Shown one piece after another: positions 26,244 to 35,015 of a stretch of DNA of 64,000 nucleotides. The notes beneath the pieces were generated by a model that saw only the letters and a program-made list of their open reading frames with translations, searched no databases and was not told the origin of the DNA. Position 1 is the stretch's first letter. Every line of letters begins with the position of its first letter. This DNA is from Vogesella sp. LIG4 (GTDB lineage Bacteria; Pseudomonadota; Gammaproteobacteria; Burkholderiales; Chromobacteriaceae): positions 3,489,923 to 3,553,922 of the forward strand of contig NZ_LT607802.1 of NCBI RefSeq assembly GCF_900090205.1. Direction: 5' to 3'. A program made the position numbers and the translations under genes.

Positions 26244-26903
26244 ATGCAAAAAACTCCCCCACTCCTGCTGTCAGCGACACACCAGCGCCTGGTAGAGCTA
26301 AACAATGCCGATACCGCACTACCGATGCAGGCCGGCCCCAAGTGGGCCTGCCTGCTGCTACCCGATACCGGCAAGACATTGCCCACAGCCCAGCTTCACG
26401 CTGCGCAAGCACTACTGACTCTCCTCAAGCCGCTCAACATCACACTCGGCCAACCGAGCCTGCAGAAAGATGGGCAACTTGCTTGTACCGCGCAAGACGA
26501 GAATGGCCGGAGCCGCGCCTATGCCCTACTGCAGGCCGACGGCATGCTTGAGATCGTAGCCGCACTACCCACCGGCTCCTGGCCACCCGAAGAGCGGGTC
26601 TGGTGGCCAGGGAGCTATGAGCAAGCCTTGCTCACACAATTGCAAACGGTTTACCTGCCGCTGGCCCGCGCACTCTACCAAACAGGCGCGAGCTATCTGT
26701 GCATGGGTTTAATAGGGATCGGCGGTACCGCCCTGATAGCCAACGAACGTCCCCACCCGCTGCCAAGCGGCATCGACCTGCTGCAACTGCCGCCGGTTCG
26801 TCTCGACATGCCCGCCAGGCAAATCGAGCAAAAGCTGATCCAGGCCTTCGATCAAGTACGTGCCAGTGCCTGCGTGGCCAGCCCGCACGCTTTCTATCTA
26901 TGA
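26244..26903 (+). CDS. Hypothetical protein, 219 aa
   Basis: Not recognised. A soluble protein with GAGGTG 6 bases before the chosen ATG. It has a possible beta-rich middle (WACLLLPDTGKTLPTAQ; RVWWPGSYEQALLTQL) and a hydrophobic Gly-rich stretch (YLCMGLIGIGGTALI) that could be a buried strand or a single membrane segment. It is the first gene of the island, 19 bases upstream of an Lrp-type regulator in the same direction, so probably co-transcribed with it. Codon use is less GC-biased than in the flanking genes. Confidence 0.65.
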   Translation: MQKTPPLLLSATHQRLVELNNADTALPMQAGPKWACLLLPDTGKTLPTAQLHAAQALLTLLKPLNITLGQPSLQKDGQLACTAQDENGRSRAYALLQADGMLEIVAALPTGSWPPEERVWWPGSYEQALLTQLQTVYLPLARALYQTGASYLCMGLIGIGGTALIANERPHPLPSGIDLLQLPPVRLDMPARQIEQKLIQAFDQVRASACVASPHAFYL

Positions 26904-26922
26904 ACCATGAAATGACCTCGCC

Positions 26923-27417
26923 ATGACCACTTCAATCGATTCCTTCGACCAGAAAATACTCACGCTGATGCAGCGCGATTGCTCGGTCAAGGCCGAAACC
27001 ATCGCCGAACTGGTCGGACTCTCCACCTCGGCAGTACAGAAACGGCTAAAACGCCTGCGCAGCGAAAAAATAATCGTTGCAGAAGTGGCAATCGTCGACC
27101 GTGCCGCGGTAGGCAAACCAATGACATTCGTCGCTGCCATGGAAATCGAGCGTGACAACTACGAAACCGTCGCGCGCTTTCGCGAATGGGCGCGCCAGGT
27201 GGACGAAATCCAGCAGATCTACTACGTCACCGGCGCCGCTGACCTGATCGCCATCGTCACAGCCAAGGACGTCGAGGCCTATGACCGGCTTACAGCGCGG
27301 GTAATGGAGCACAACCCGATGATCCGCCGCATCACCACCAACGTGGTGCTGAACACCCTGAAGACCAACCTGTTCGTGCCGATCGAAAGCGACGAACAAA
27401 ATGCAGCCGGAAGCTAA
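26923..27417 (+). CDS. Lrp/AsnC-family regulator (first copy)
   Basis: A 164-aa feast/famine regulator. N-terminal helix-turn-helix (KAETIAELVGLSTSAVQKRLKRLRSEKII, residues about 24-52), then an RAM-type ligand domain (VTGAADLIAIVTAKDVEAYDRL). Members sense amino acids. It precedes the homoserine dehydrogenase gene by 105 bases, so it is a likely local regulator of the catabolic operon. A second, unrelated Lrp gene closes the cluster at 34432. Confidence 0.88.
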   Translation: MTTSIDSFDQKILTLMQRDCSVKAETIAELVGLSTSAVQKRLKRLRSEKIIVAEVAIVDRAAVGKPMTFVAAMEIERDNYETVARFREWARQVDEIQQIYYVTGAADLIAIVTAKDVEAYDRLTARVMEHNPMIRRITTNVVLNTLKTNLFVPIESDEQNAAGS

Positions 27418-27522
27418 CAGATAGCAATGTTTTAGCTACAAACAACGCCGTTTTTTCTATTTTTACCGGCAATTTGCCGCAGCAGAATGAAGCCTCAACT
27501 CCAAACATGAAAGGGTGTAGCG

Positions 27523-28596
27523 ATGGCTTTTCGATTGGCACTGATAGGCTTCGGCGGCGTTAACCAAGGCCTGGTAGAACTGTTGAAGGCAAAGCAGGAC
27601 ATGCTGCAGAAGGCTGGCCTGCCGGTGAGCATCACCGCGGTAGCCGATCTGCGTCTCGGCCTGATCAGCAACCCGCAAGGAATAGGGCTGGACGCACTAC
27701 TGGACTGCGCAGCCAACGGCTTCTCCACCGATGCCCTGCAACATGAGCCCGGCACCACCGTGCAGCACGAGATCGACCTGCAGCACACACTGGCGCTGAT
27801 CTCGGCCGACTACGTGGACGTGGTGGTCGAGGCCACCTTCACCGACCCCAATAGCGGCGAACCGGCACTTTCGCATTGCCGTGCCGCACTGACCCACGGC
27901 AAGCACGTCATCACCACCAATAAGGGGCCGATTGCACTGGCGCAACGTTCGCTCGCCCAGCTGGCAACCGAACACGGCGTGCAACTCAAATACGAAGGCG
28001 CAGTGATGAGTGGCACCCCCGTGCTGCGTCAGATTTCCACCACCTTGCGCGGCTGCGACATCACCGGCTTTGCCGGCATCCTCAATGGCACGTCCAACTA
28101 TGTACTGGAGCGTCTGGCGCAAGGTCACGAATTTGATGCGGCCGTCAAAGAAGCACAGGCACTCGGTTATGCCGAAGCCAACCCTGCGGCCGACCTGGAA
28201 GGCGCTGACGTACAACTCAAAGTGGTAATCCTGGCCAATACACTCTGGGATGCCGGGCTCACCCGTGCCGACGTGCCCTGCCGCGGCATCAGCGGGCTGA
28301 CAGGTTCCGATATCCGCGCGGCCCGGACCGCCGGTGACAACTGGAAGCTTGTGGGCTCGGCCAGTCGCCATGCCGACGGCACGGTCAGCGCCAGCGTAGA
28401 ACCGCGCCAATTGCCGGCCGGCCACTCACTGCATTCGGTTGCCGGCGTCAGCAATGCCATCAGTTTCGAGACCGACGTGCTCGGCAACATCACCATCAGC
28501 GGCCCGGGTGCCGGCCGGGTGGAAACGGCTTTTGCCATCCTGTCCGACCTGATCGAACTGGCCGAGCAAGCACAGCAGCAGGAGGCATGCGCATGA
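27523..28596 (+). CDS. Homoserine dehydrogenase, short form
   Basis: A 357-aa NAD(P)-dependent dehydrogenase interconverting homoserine and aspartate-4-semialdehyde. Rossmann motif GFGGVNQG (9-16). The catalytic signature is [15 protein letters not shown] followed by [17 protein letters not shown], with the conserved Asp and Lys. It lacks the C-terminal ACT domain that gives threonine feedback control in biosynthetic enzymes. With an adjacent aldehyde dehydrogenase and an amino-acid importer, a catabolic role (homoserine oxidised to the semialdehyde) is more likely than biosynthesis. AAAGGGTG precedes the ATG. The stop overlaps the next start (ATGA). Confidence 0.82.
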   Translation: MAFRLALIGFGGVNQGLVELLKAKQDMLQKAGLPVSITAVADLRLGLISNPQGIGLDALLDCAANGFSTDALQHEPGTTVQHEIDLQHTLALISADYVDVVVEATFTDPNSGEPALSHCRAALTHGKHVITTNKGPIALAQRSLAQLATEHGVQLKYEGAVMSGTPVLRQISTTLRGCDITGFAGILNGTSNYVLERLAQGHEFDAAVKEAQALGYAEANPAADLEGADVQLKVVILANTLWDAGLTRADVPCRGISGLTGSDIRAARTAGDNWKLVGSASRHADGTVSASVEPRQLPAGHSLHSVAGVSNAISFETDVLGNITISGPGAGRVETAFAILSDLIELAEQAQQQEACA

Positions 28597-30008
28597 ATGC
28601 CCCCCTCATGCTCAAGCCGCATCTGCATGAAGTCCGCTCCCCGTTCGATGGCCGCCTGGTGGGCACCGTATCACTCACGCAAGCGGAAGCGCTGCCGCTA
28701 ATCGTACAGCATGCTCAGCACGGCGCCACCCTGGCTGCAGCCCTGCCGCGGTACAAGCGTGCCGAACTGCTGCAGCAAGCGGCAGCACTGGTGGAACAAC
28801 AAGCAGACGAATTTGCGAGCACCATTGCCAGCGAAGCCGGCAAGGCAATCCGCCAGGCACGCAAGGAAGTGGCGCGCTGCATCAACACGCTGCGCTTGTC
28901 CGCCGAAGAAGCCAAGCGCCACGCAGGCGAGACCATTCCATTCGACGCCTACCCGGGCGCAGCCGACCGCACCGGCTATTACACCCACGAGCCGCTCGGG
29001 ATAATCCTGGCGATCACGCCTTTCAACGACCCGCTCAATCTGGTGGCCCACAAGCTTGGCCCGGCGTTGGCGGCGGGGAATGCGGTCATCCTCAAGCCTT
29101 CCCTGCTCGCCCCGCTGTCCGCCCAACGTCTGGTCGAATGTCTGTGGCAGGCAGGCGTGCCGCGTGAAGCGCTACAGATCGTGCACGGCGGCACCGAAGT
29201 GGCCGAGCCGCTAGTACGCGAACGCGCCATCCGCATGGTCAGCTTCACCGGCGGCCCGCTCAGCGGCGAAGCAATCACCCGTGCTGCCGGGCTCAAGAAG
29301 ATCGCCATGGACCTGGGCGGCAATGCACCGGTTCTGGTGATGGCCGACTGCGACCTGAAGGAAGCGGCCGAAGCCTGCGTGTCCGGCGCATTCTGGGCCG
29401 CAGGGCAAAACTGCATCGGCACCCAGCGCATTCTGATCGCACGCCCGGTATACGCAGCATTCACACGCTACCTGGTCGAATTGACTGAAGCCATGAAGGT
29501 GGGGGATCCGCTGGAAGACAGCACCGATATGGGTCCGATGATCAACACCGACCAGGCGCACCGCATCGAAGGCTGGGTAGAGGAGGCGATCTCTCAAGGA
29601 TCAACACTGCTCACAGGACATCGTCGCGACGGCGCGCTGTACGCCCCCACCGTACTTGCCGACGTACCCACCCATGCCAAGGTCTGGCGTGACGAGGTAT
29701 TCGCTCCCGTGGTCTGCGTGGCGCCGTTCGACGAACTCGGTCAGGCGATCACCGCCGCCAACGACAGTGAAAGCAGCCTGCAGGCCGGCATCTTCACCAG
29801 TCACATGGAGACCGCGCTGAGTGTTGCGGACCGCCTGCAGGCTGGCGGCGTGATGATCAACGATTCGTCCGACTTCCGCTTCGATGGCATGCCGTTCGGC
29901 GGCTTCAAATACGGCTCACTCGGGCGCGAAGGGGTGCGCTTCTCCATCGCAGAGATGTCGCAACCCAAAGTGGTGTGCTTCAAGCGCAAACCGCTGGCTA
30001 CACCATGA
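28593..30008 (+). CDS. Aldehyde dehydrogenase family protein
   Basis: A 471-aa NAD(P)-dependent ALDH. The oxyanion Asn is in ITPFNDPLN and the nucleophile is Cys274 (GQNCIGTQR). The usual general-base Glu of the L-E-L-G-G motif is Asp240 here ([11 protein letters not shown]). The start at 28593 has GGAGG 7 bases upstream, and it overlaps the dehydrogenase gene. In context it probably oxidises aspartate-4-semialdehyde to aspartate without phosphate, but other C3-C4 semialdehydes are possible. The Glu-to-Asp change should be kept in mind before calling it fully active. Confidence 0.85.
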   Translation: MNAPLMLKPHLHEVRSPFDGRLVGTVSLTQAEALPLIVQHAQHGATLAAALPRYKRAELLQQAAALVEQQADEFASTIASEAGKAIRQARKEVARCINTLRLSAEEAKRHAGETIPFDAYPGAADRTGYYTHEPLGIILAITPFNDPLNLVAHKLGPALAAGNAVILKPSLLAPLSAQRLVECLWQAGVPREALQIVHGGTEVAEPLVRERAIRMVSFTGGPLSGEAITRAAGLKKIAMDLGGNAPVLVMADCDLKEAAEACVSGAFWAAGQNCIGTQRILIARPVYAAFTRYLVELTEAMKVGDPLEDSTDMGPMINTDQAHRIEGWVEEAISQGSTLLTGHRRDGALYAPTVLADVPTHAKVWRDEVFAPVVCVAPFDELGQAITAANDSESSLQAGIFTSHMETALSVADRLQAGGVMINDSSDFRFDGMPFGGFKYGSLGREGVRFSIAEMSQPKVVCFKRKPLATP

Positions 30009-30013
30009 GCGCC

Positions 30014-30049
30014 AGCCGGCGTTAAGCCACAAACACGCTGACGCCGGCT
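30014..30049 (+). promoter_or_regulatory. Intercistronic hairpin
   Basis: AGCCGGCGT and ACGCCGGCT (9-base arms, 18-base loop) lie between the aldehyde dehydrogenase stop and the transporter genes. No T-run follows, so partial attenuation or processing rather than full termination. Confidence 0.45.
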
Positions 30050-30096
30050 CGCCCACAACAAGAAAACGTCAATAAAGAGAGAAAGAGAGGATACAG

Positions 30097-30891
30097 ATGT
30101 CAACCTTCTCCCCCACCAACACCGAGTCATGCCCGGTGCTGACTATCGAGGATATCTACAAGTCGTTTGGCGGCGTGGAAATCCTCAAGGGCATCTCACT
30201 CAGTGCCAACAAGCATGACGTAGTGTCCATCCTCGGCAGCAGTGGCTCGGGCAAAAGTACCTTGCTGCGCTGCATCAACCTGCTGGAAACACCGGATGCA
30301 GGCCGGCTCACGCTGCATGGCGAGCAACTGGAACTGAAACCGGCCCGCAATGGCACGCTGACACCGGCCGACCCGAGCCAGATCACCCGCATCCGCCGCA
30401 AGCTTGCCATGGTGTTCCAGCAGTTCAATCTGTGGGCGCACATGACGGTGCTGCAGAACGTGATGTTCGTGCCGGTACGTGTACTCGGCATGAACAGGAA
30501 AGATGCCGAACTCAAGGCACTTGCCATGCTGGAAAAGGTCGGCCTGGCCGAGAAGCGCCACCACTACCCGAACCAGTTATCCGGCGGCCAACAGCAGCGC
30601 GTGGCAATCGCCCGCGCGCTGGCAACCGACCCGGAAGTACTGCTGTTCGACGAGCCTACCAGTGCGCTCGACCCGGAGCTGGTAGGCGAGGTGCTCAAGG
30701 TGATGCGCTCGCTGGCCGAGGACGGCCGCACCATGCTGGTGGTAACCCATGAAATGGGCTTTGCGCGCGAAGTGGCCAGCCGCGTGGTGTTCGTTCACCA
30801 GGGCAAGATCGAGGAAGACGGCAAGCCAAACGAAGTGTTCACCCACCAGCAGTCCCCCCGGTTCCAGAAGTTCCTGTCCAGCATCCTGTGA
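30097..30891 (+). CDS. Polar amino-acid ABC transporter ATPase
   Basis: A 264-aa ATPase of the HisP/GlnQ type. Walker [11 protein letters not shown]-loop [17 protein letters not shown], signature LSGGQQQRV, Walker [14 protein letters not shown] and switch His in VVTHEMGFA. It drives uptake through the two permeases downstream. GAGAGGA is ahead of the ATG. The order ATPase, binding protein, permease, permease is typical of polar amino-acid importers. The substrate is probably the amino acid degraded by the neighbouring enzymes. Confidence 0.92.
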   Translation: MSTFSPTNTESCPVLTIEDIYKSFGGVEILKGISLSANKHDVVSILGSSGSGKSTLLRCINLLETPDAGRLTLHGEQLELKPARNGTLTPADPSQITRIRRKLAMVFQQFNLWAHMTVLQNVMFVPVRVLGMNRKDAELKALAMLEKVGLAEKRHHYPNQLSGGQQQRVAIARALATDPEVLLFDEPTSALDPELVGEVLKVMRSLAEDGRTMLVVTHEMGFAREVASRVVFVHQGKIEEDGKPNEVFTHQQSPRFQKFLSSIL

Positions 30892-30916
30892 CCCCACCAA
30901 GCCAAAGGAAAACACC

Positions 30917-31696
30917 ATGAAAAAGCTCATGTTCTCCCTCTCTGTTGCCGCTGCCCTGATTGCTTCCACCGCCCATGCCCAGCCAGTGGTACGCATTGGC
31001 ACACTGGCTGACTACGCACCGTTCGAATACAAGGATGCGACTGGCAAGTTGCAAGGGATGGAAATCGAAATCGGCCAGAAAATGTGCGCATCGCTGAAAG
31101 TCACCTGCCAGTGGGTGACCATGGATTTCGACGCATTGATCCCGGCGCTCAAGGCACACCAGATCGATGCCGTACTGGCACAAATGTCGAAGACACCGGA
31201 ACGTGAGAAATCAGTCGATTTCACCCGCATCTTCACCACCGCGCCAGTACAGCTGGTTGCCAGGAAAGGCAGCAACATCAATCAGATGCCGGCCACACTG
31301 CGCGGCAAGACCATCGGCGTGCAGACGGCCTCCACGCATGAAAGCTACCTGCGCACCCGCTTGCCCAGCAGCAGCTCGGGCATCAACGTCAAGGTCTACC
31401 AGACGCTGGACGAAGCCTGGCTGGATCTGGAATCCGGCCGAGTCGACGCGGTGTTTGCCGACAGCACCGTGGCGTATGACTGGCTGAGCAAGACTGGCCA
31501 GAAGGAAGGCTTCGACTTTGCCGGCCGCCCGATCAACGATGCTGAAATTTTCGGCGCAGGCACCGCCATCGCCGTCCGCAAGGGCGACAGCAAGCTGCGC
31601 GGACAGTTTGACCTGGCCATCGACCAGGTGCACGGCAACGGCACCTTCAGCACCGTCAACAAGCGCTACTTCCCGTTCAGCATCCTGCCCAAGTAA
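30917..31696 (+). CDS. Periplasmic amino-acid-binding protein
   Basis: A 259-aa family-3 solute-binding protein. The signal peptide MKKLMFSLSVAAALIASTAHA is followed by QPVVRIGTLADYAPFEYKD, the hallmark N-terminus of HisJ/ArtJ-type proteins. VDFTRIFTTAPVQLVAR and GRVDAVFADSTVAYDWL complete the two lobes. Start with AAAGGA 8 bases upstream. The ligand is inferred from neighbours (homoserine or a related amino acid) and is not readable from sequence. Confidence 0.91.
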   Translation: MKKLMFSLSVAAALIASTAHAQPVVRIGTLADYAPFEYKDATGKLQGMEIEIGQKMCASLKVTCQWVTMDFDALIPALKAHQIDAVLAQMSKTPEREKSVDFTRIFTTAPVQLVARKGSNINQMPATLRGKTIGVQTASTHESYLRTRLPSSSSGINVKVYQTLDEAWLDLESGRVDAVFADSTVAYDWLSKTGQKEGFDFAGRPINDAEIFGAGTAIAVRKGDSKLRGQFDLAIDQVHGNGTFSTVNKRYFPFSILPK

Positions 31697-31706
31697 CCGT
31701 ATCCAA

Positions 31707-31729
31707 GGGCGGCGCCCTGCCCGCCGCCC
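31707..31729 (+). promoter_or_regulatory. Stem-loop after the binding-protein gene
   Basis: GGGCGGC/GCCGCCC with a 9-base loop in the 51-base gap before the first permease. It probably stabilises the binding-protein message and lowers permease expression. Confidence 0.5.
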
Positions 31730-31747
31730 GTCTGGGAGAAACCCCAT

Positions 31748-32425
31748 ATGGCTGCATTATTCGACTACAGCACGCAGTTGCTGGAAGGCGCCTGGGTGAC
31801 GCTGGAACTGGCATTCACCTCGCTGTTCTTCGGCTTGCTGCTCGGGCTCGCCACTGCCTCGGCCAAGCTGGCCAATATCGTCTGGCTGCGCAAGGCTGCA
31901 TTCCTGGCCAGCGATTTCCTGCGCGGCATCCCTGAATTTCTCATCCTGCTGATCTGCTATTTCGGGCTGTCCAGACTGGTCAACACCTACTTTGCCGACA
32001 CCTTCACACTCAGTCCGTTCGCCGGCGGTGTGGTGGCACTGGCCCTGGTATTTGGCGCGTATTCATCCGAAGTGTTTCGCGGGGCCTTCCTGGCTGTACC
32101 CAAGGGCCAGCTGGAAGCGGCTCGCGCTTATGGTCTGTCGCGCTGGCAGACACTGTGGTACGTGCGCTTGCCGCAGGCCTGGCGCATCTGCCTGCCCAGC
32201 CTCAACAACATGTGGCAGAACCTGCTGAAGGACACCTCACTGGTGTCTATCGTCGGGCTGGAAGACATGCTGCGCAAAGCCAATATCGCTGCCCAGTTTA
32301 CCAAGCAGCCCTTCCTGTTCTACGCAGTGGTCGGACTGATCTACCTGGCACTGCTGGCCGCCTCCAACCCCGCCTTCGCCTGGCTGGAACGGCAGGCCAA
32401 CCGTGGCTACGGCAAGCCGGCCTGA
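31748..32425 (+). CDS. Amino-acid ABC transporter permease (HisQ-like)
   Basis: A 225-aa inner-membrane permease with about five hydrophobic helices and the EAA loop (EAARAYGLSRWQTLWYVRLPQAW) that contacts the ATPase. DFLRGIPEFLILLICYF is the conserved HisM/HisQ N-terminal motif. GGGAG precedes the ATG. It pairs with the next gene to form the heteromeric channel. Confidence 0.9.
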   Translation: MAALFDYSTQLLEGAWVTLELAFTSLFFGLLLGLATASAKLANIVWLRKAAFLASDFLRGIPEFLILLICYFGLSRLVNTYFADTFTLSPFAGGVVALALVFGAYSSEVFRGAFLAVPKGQLEAARAYGLSRWQTLWYVRLPQAWRICLPSLNNMWQNLLKDTSLVSIVGLEDMLRKANIAAQFTKQPFLFYAVVGLIYLALLAASNPAFAWLERQANRGYGKPA

Positions 32426-32435
32426 AAGGACCATC

Positions 32436-33119
32436 ATGGATGAATTGCTCTCTCTTCTGCATCAAAGCGGTTCGGAATTGCTGGCCGGCTTGTGGACCTC
32501 ACTCGAACTACTGGTGTGCTCCTGCCTGCTTGGCTTCCTGCTGGCCGTGCCACTGGCGGTGGCCCGCTCCTCTCCCAGCAGCTGGATGGCCACGCCCAGC
32601 CGGATGTTCATGAACCTGTTCCGCGGCACCCCGCTGCTGGTGCAAATCTTCGTGCTGTACTACGGCCTGGCCCAGTTTGCCTGGCTGCGGGACTCGCCAC
32701 TGTGGTTGCTGATAGGCGGCTCATTCTCCTGTGCGCTGCTGGCGCTCACGCTTAACCTGGCCGCCTATATGGCCGAGGATATCCGTGGCGGCATCAACGG
32801 CGTACCTGCTGGCGAAAAAGAAGCCGCAGCCAGCTTCGGCATGAGTCGCTTCATGATTACCTGGTTCATCGTGGTGCCGCGCGCCATTGGCATCGTGGCG
32901 CCCACGCTTGGCAACGAAGTGATCCTGCAGCTCAAATCCACCGCACTCGCCAGCACCATCACCGTGCTGGATCTCACCGGCGTTGCGCGCAGGTTATCCA
33001 TCCAGGCCTACACCACCGACGCGCTGCTGCTGGCCGGCCTGATCTACGTCGGCGTCACCGCCCTGCTGTCCAGCCTGCTCAAGCTCGGCGAGAACAGGCT
33101 TAACCGGCACCTGCGCTAA
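32436..33119 (+). CDS. Amino-acid ABC transporter permease (HisM-like)
   Basis: A 227-aa inner-membrane permease. NLFRGTPLLVQIFVLYYGL is the family signature and EKEAAASFGMSRFMITWFIVVPRA is the EAA loop. Start at 32436 with AAAGGA upstream, 10 bases after the preceding stop. With the HisQ-like protein and the ATPase it completes the importer. Confidence 0.9.
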   Translation: MDELLSLLHQSGSELLAGLWTSLELLVCSCLLGFLLAVPLAVARSSPSSWMATPSRMFMNLFRGTPLLVQIFVLYYGLAQFAWLRDSPLWLLIGGSFSCALLALTLNLAAYMAEDIRGGINGVPAGEKEAAASFGMSRFMITWFIVVPRAIGIVAPTLGNEVILQLKSTALASTITVLDLTGVARRLSIQAYTTDALLLAGLIYVGVTALLSSLLKLGENRLNRHLR

Positions 33120-33159
33120 TCGAACAGCCATGCACCGCCAAGCACAAAGCGAGAACACT

Positions 33160-34329
33160 ATGGAATACCAAATGGAAACCCTGGCCATCCACGCCGATGG
33201 CACCGTCTGCGCCGAGAAAACCGTGGCTCCAGCCATTCACTACTCGGCGGTATTCAAGGCCGATGACAGCGCCGAATTCATCGAGATGTCCAGCGTGCCG
33301 CAACACCCGCGTAACTACACACGCTACGGCAATCCGGTACACGAGCGGGTGAAGAAACTTGTGGCCGACCTGGAAGGCACCGAGACCGCGCTGGTCACCG
33401 CCTCCGGCATGGGCGCAATCGCCACCACCATCCTGGCGCTGGTAAAAGCCGGCGACCACGTGATCGGCCAGACGCGCCACTATATGAGCACCGCCAAGAT
33501 GCTGGACGACATGCTGCAGCGCTTCGGCGTCGAAGTGACGCTGGTGGACCAGACCGATGCAGCCGCGTTCGAGCGGGCGATCCGCCCCAATACCAAGTTG
33601 ATCGTGCTGGAAACACCGGTCAACCCCCTGCTGATGCTGACTGATATCGAGGCTGTCACCCGCGTGGCCAGAGCGCGCGGCATCCTCACCATGGCGGACA
33701 ACACCTTTGCCTCCCCGATAAACCTGCGCCCGCACACACTCGGCGTCGACATCGTGGTTCATAGCGCCACCAAGTACCTGGGCGGTCATCATGATATGAC
33801 CGGAGGCGTCATCTGCTGCAGCAAGGCACTGGCCGAGGACATCTGGCACACCCATATCACACTCGGTTCGGTGCTATCGCCGATGGATGCCTGGCTGCTA
33901 CTGCGCGGCATGCGCACCCTGCCGATGCGCATCGAGCGGATCAACGCCAACGCGCTGGAACTGGCAGCTTTCCTTGAGCAGCAGCCACAGATCGAGCGGG
34001 TGTATTACCCTGGGCTTGCGAGCCATCCGCAGCACGCACTGGCGTGTCGGCAGATGAAAGGCTTCGGCGGCGTCGTGGCCTTCGGCGTCAAAGGTGGCTA
34101 TGCCGAAGCGGAGCGGCTGGTATCTGCACTCAAGGTGCCACACAACGCCGGCAACCTCGGCGGGGTGGATTCGCTGGTCATCCATACTGCGGCAATGTGG
34201 GCCGGCACCATGAGTGCGGCACAGATGGCGGCAGCCGACATCCCGGTCAACTTCATCCGCTACTCGGTCGGCATCGAGCATATCGACGATCTCAAAGCCG
34301 ATCTGCTGCAAGCACTTGCCACGCTGTAA
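33160..34329 (+). CDS. Trans-sulfuration family PLP enzyme
   Basis: A 389-aa Cys/Met-metabolism PLP enzyme (cystathionine gamma-synthase / gamma-lyase fold type I). The PLP Lys is Lys205 in HSATKYLGGH. YTRYGNPVHERVKK, ALVTASGMGAIATTI and the Asp-containing ADNTFASP are present, and the C-terminal NFIRYSVGIEHIDDL is typical. The family performs beta- or gamma-elimination or replacement on cystathionine, methionine or acylhomoserine. In this cluster a gamma-elimination or deamination of a C4 amino acid is likely. The exact reaction cannot be read. Start taken at 33160. A Met four codons later is an alternative. Confidence 0.87.
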   Translation: MEYQMETLAIHADGTVCAEKTVAPAIHYSAVFKADDSAEFIEMSSVPQHPRNYTRYGNPVHERVKKLVADLEGTETALVTASGMGAIATTILALVKAGDHVIGQTRHYMSTAKMLDDMLQRFGVEVTLVDQTDAAAFERAIRPNTKLIVLETPVNPLLMLTDIEAVTRVARARGILTMADNTFASPINLRPHTLGVDIVVHSATKYLGGHHDMTGGVICCSKALAEDIWHTHITLGSVLSPMDAWLLLRGMRTLPMRIERINANALELAAFLEQQPQIERVYYPGLASHPQHALACRQMKGFGGVVAFGVKGGYAEAERLVSALKVPHNAGNLGGVDSLVIHTAAMWAGTMSAAQMAAADIPVNFIRYSVGIEHIDDLKADLLQALATL

Positions 34330-34334
34330 ACCGT

Positions 34335-34358
34335 CAGGGCGGCGCTGCCGCCCTGTTC
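34335..34358 (+). terminator. Hairpin after the PLP-enzyme gene
   Basis: CAGGGCGGC/GCCGCCCTG with a GCT loop, followed by TTCGTC. The T-run is short, so termination may be partial. Confidence 0.5.
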
Positions 34359-34431
34359 GTCAAATGTGGTCCCACCACGCCATTGGTTCCAAACTGCGGC
34401 GTGGCCGCCCTATTTCCATCCGCGGGGAAGT

Positions 34432-34869
34432 ATGAAACTGGATACCCTCGACCACAAAATCCTCGACGCGCTGGGCGCAGATGCCCGCCTCCCGCTCGCC
34501 ACACTGGCCAGCCAACTGGGCTTGTCACGCCAATCGGTACGCCAGCGCATAGATAGGCTGGAGGGCCATAAGGTCATTGCCGGCTATACCATTCGTCGCG
34601 CCACGCCGGAGGCCGCCGAGCAGGTGCGGTCGGTACTGCTGGTTTATCGCAAAGATCGCATGCGGGGCGCCGACGTCACCAGCGCCATTGCCAAAATTCC
34701 GGAGGTGACCAGTTGCGTGGTGCTAAGTGGAGAGATTGACCTGATGGTGCAGCTTAATGCTGACTCCCATGCACGGGTAAATCAGATCTGGAGCGAGATC
34801 AGCGCGCTTGCCGGCGTGCAGAACATTACTACCTGCTTCGTGCTGGCGATGCTGGTAGACAGGCAATGA
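34432..34869 (+). CDS. Lrp/AsnC-family regulator (second copy)
   Basis: A 145-aa feast/famine regulator. HTH in LPLATLASQLGLSRQSVRQRIDRLEGHKVI (residues about 18-48) and an RAM domain containing VVLSGEIDLMVQLNADSHARV. It differs strongly from the Lrp protein at 26923, so this is not a recent duplication. It closes the island, 103 bases after the PLP-enzyme gene, and is followed by a terminator and the receptor repeat. Two Lrp genes bracketing one catabolic cluster is unusual. Confidence 0.87.
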   Translation: MKLDTLDHKILDALGADARLPLATLASQLGLSRQSVRQRIDRLEGHKVIAGYTIRRATPEAAEQVRSVLLVYRKDRMRGADVTSAIAKIPEVTSCVVLSGEIDLMVQLNADSHARVNQIWSEISALAGVQNITTCFVLAMLVDRQ

Positions 34870-34947
34870 TTTGGATATGAGGCATTCAAGCAGATAGCAA
34901 CTGGTCGGATTCGCTACCACCAAATGATGTACATACGCTGCATATAA

Positions 34948-34983
34948 AAATGGCCGACTCATTTATTGAGCCGGCCATTTCTT
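34948..34983. terminator. Terminator at the right end of the island
   Basis: AAATGGCCGACTCA and TGAGCCGGCCATTT (one mismatch) around TTTAT. A-rich before and T-rich after, so it can serve the Lrp gene and the convergent receptor gene. Confidence 0.8.
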
Positions 34984-35015
34984 AATAGCGAGCAGAAAAA
35001 CCGGCCCGTTGCCGC

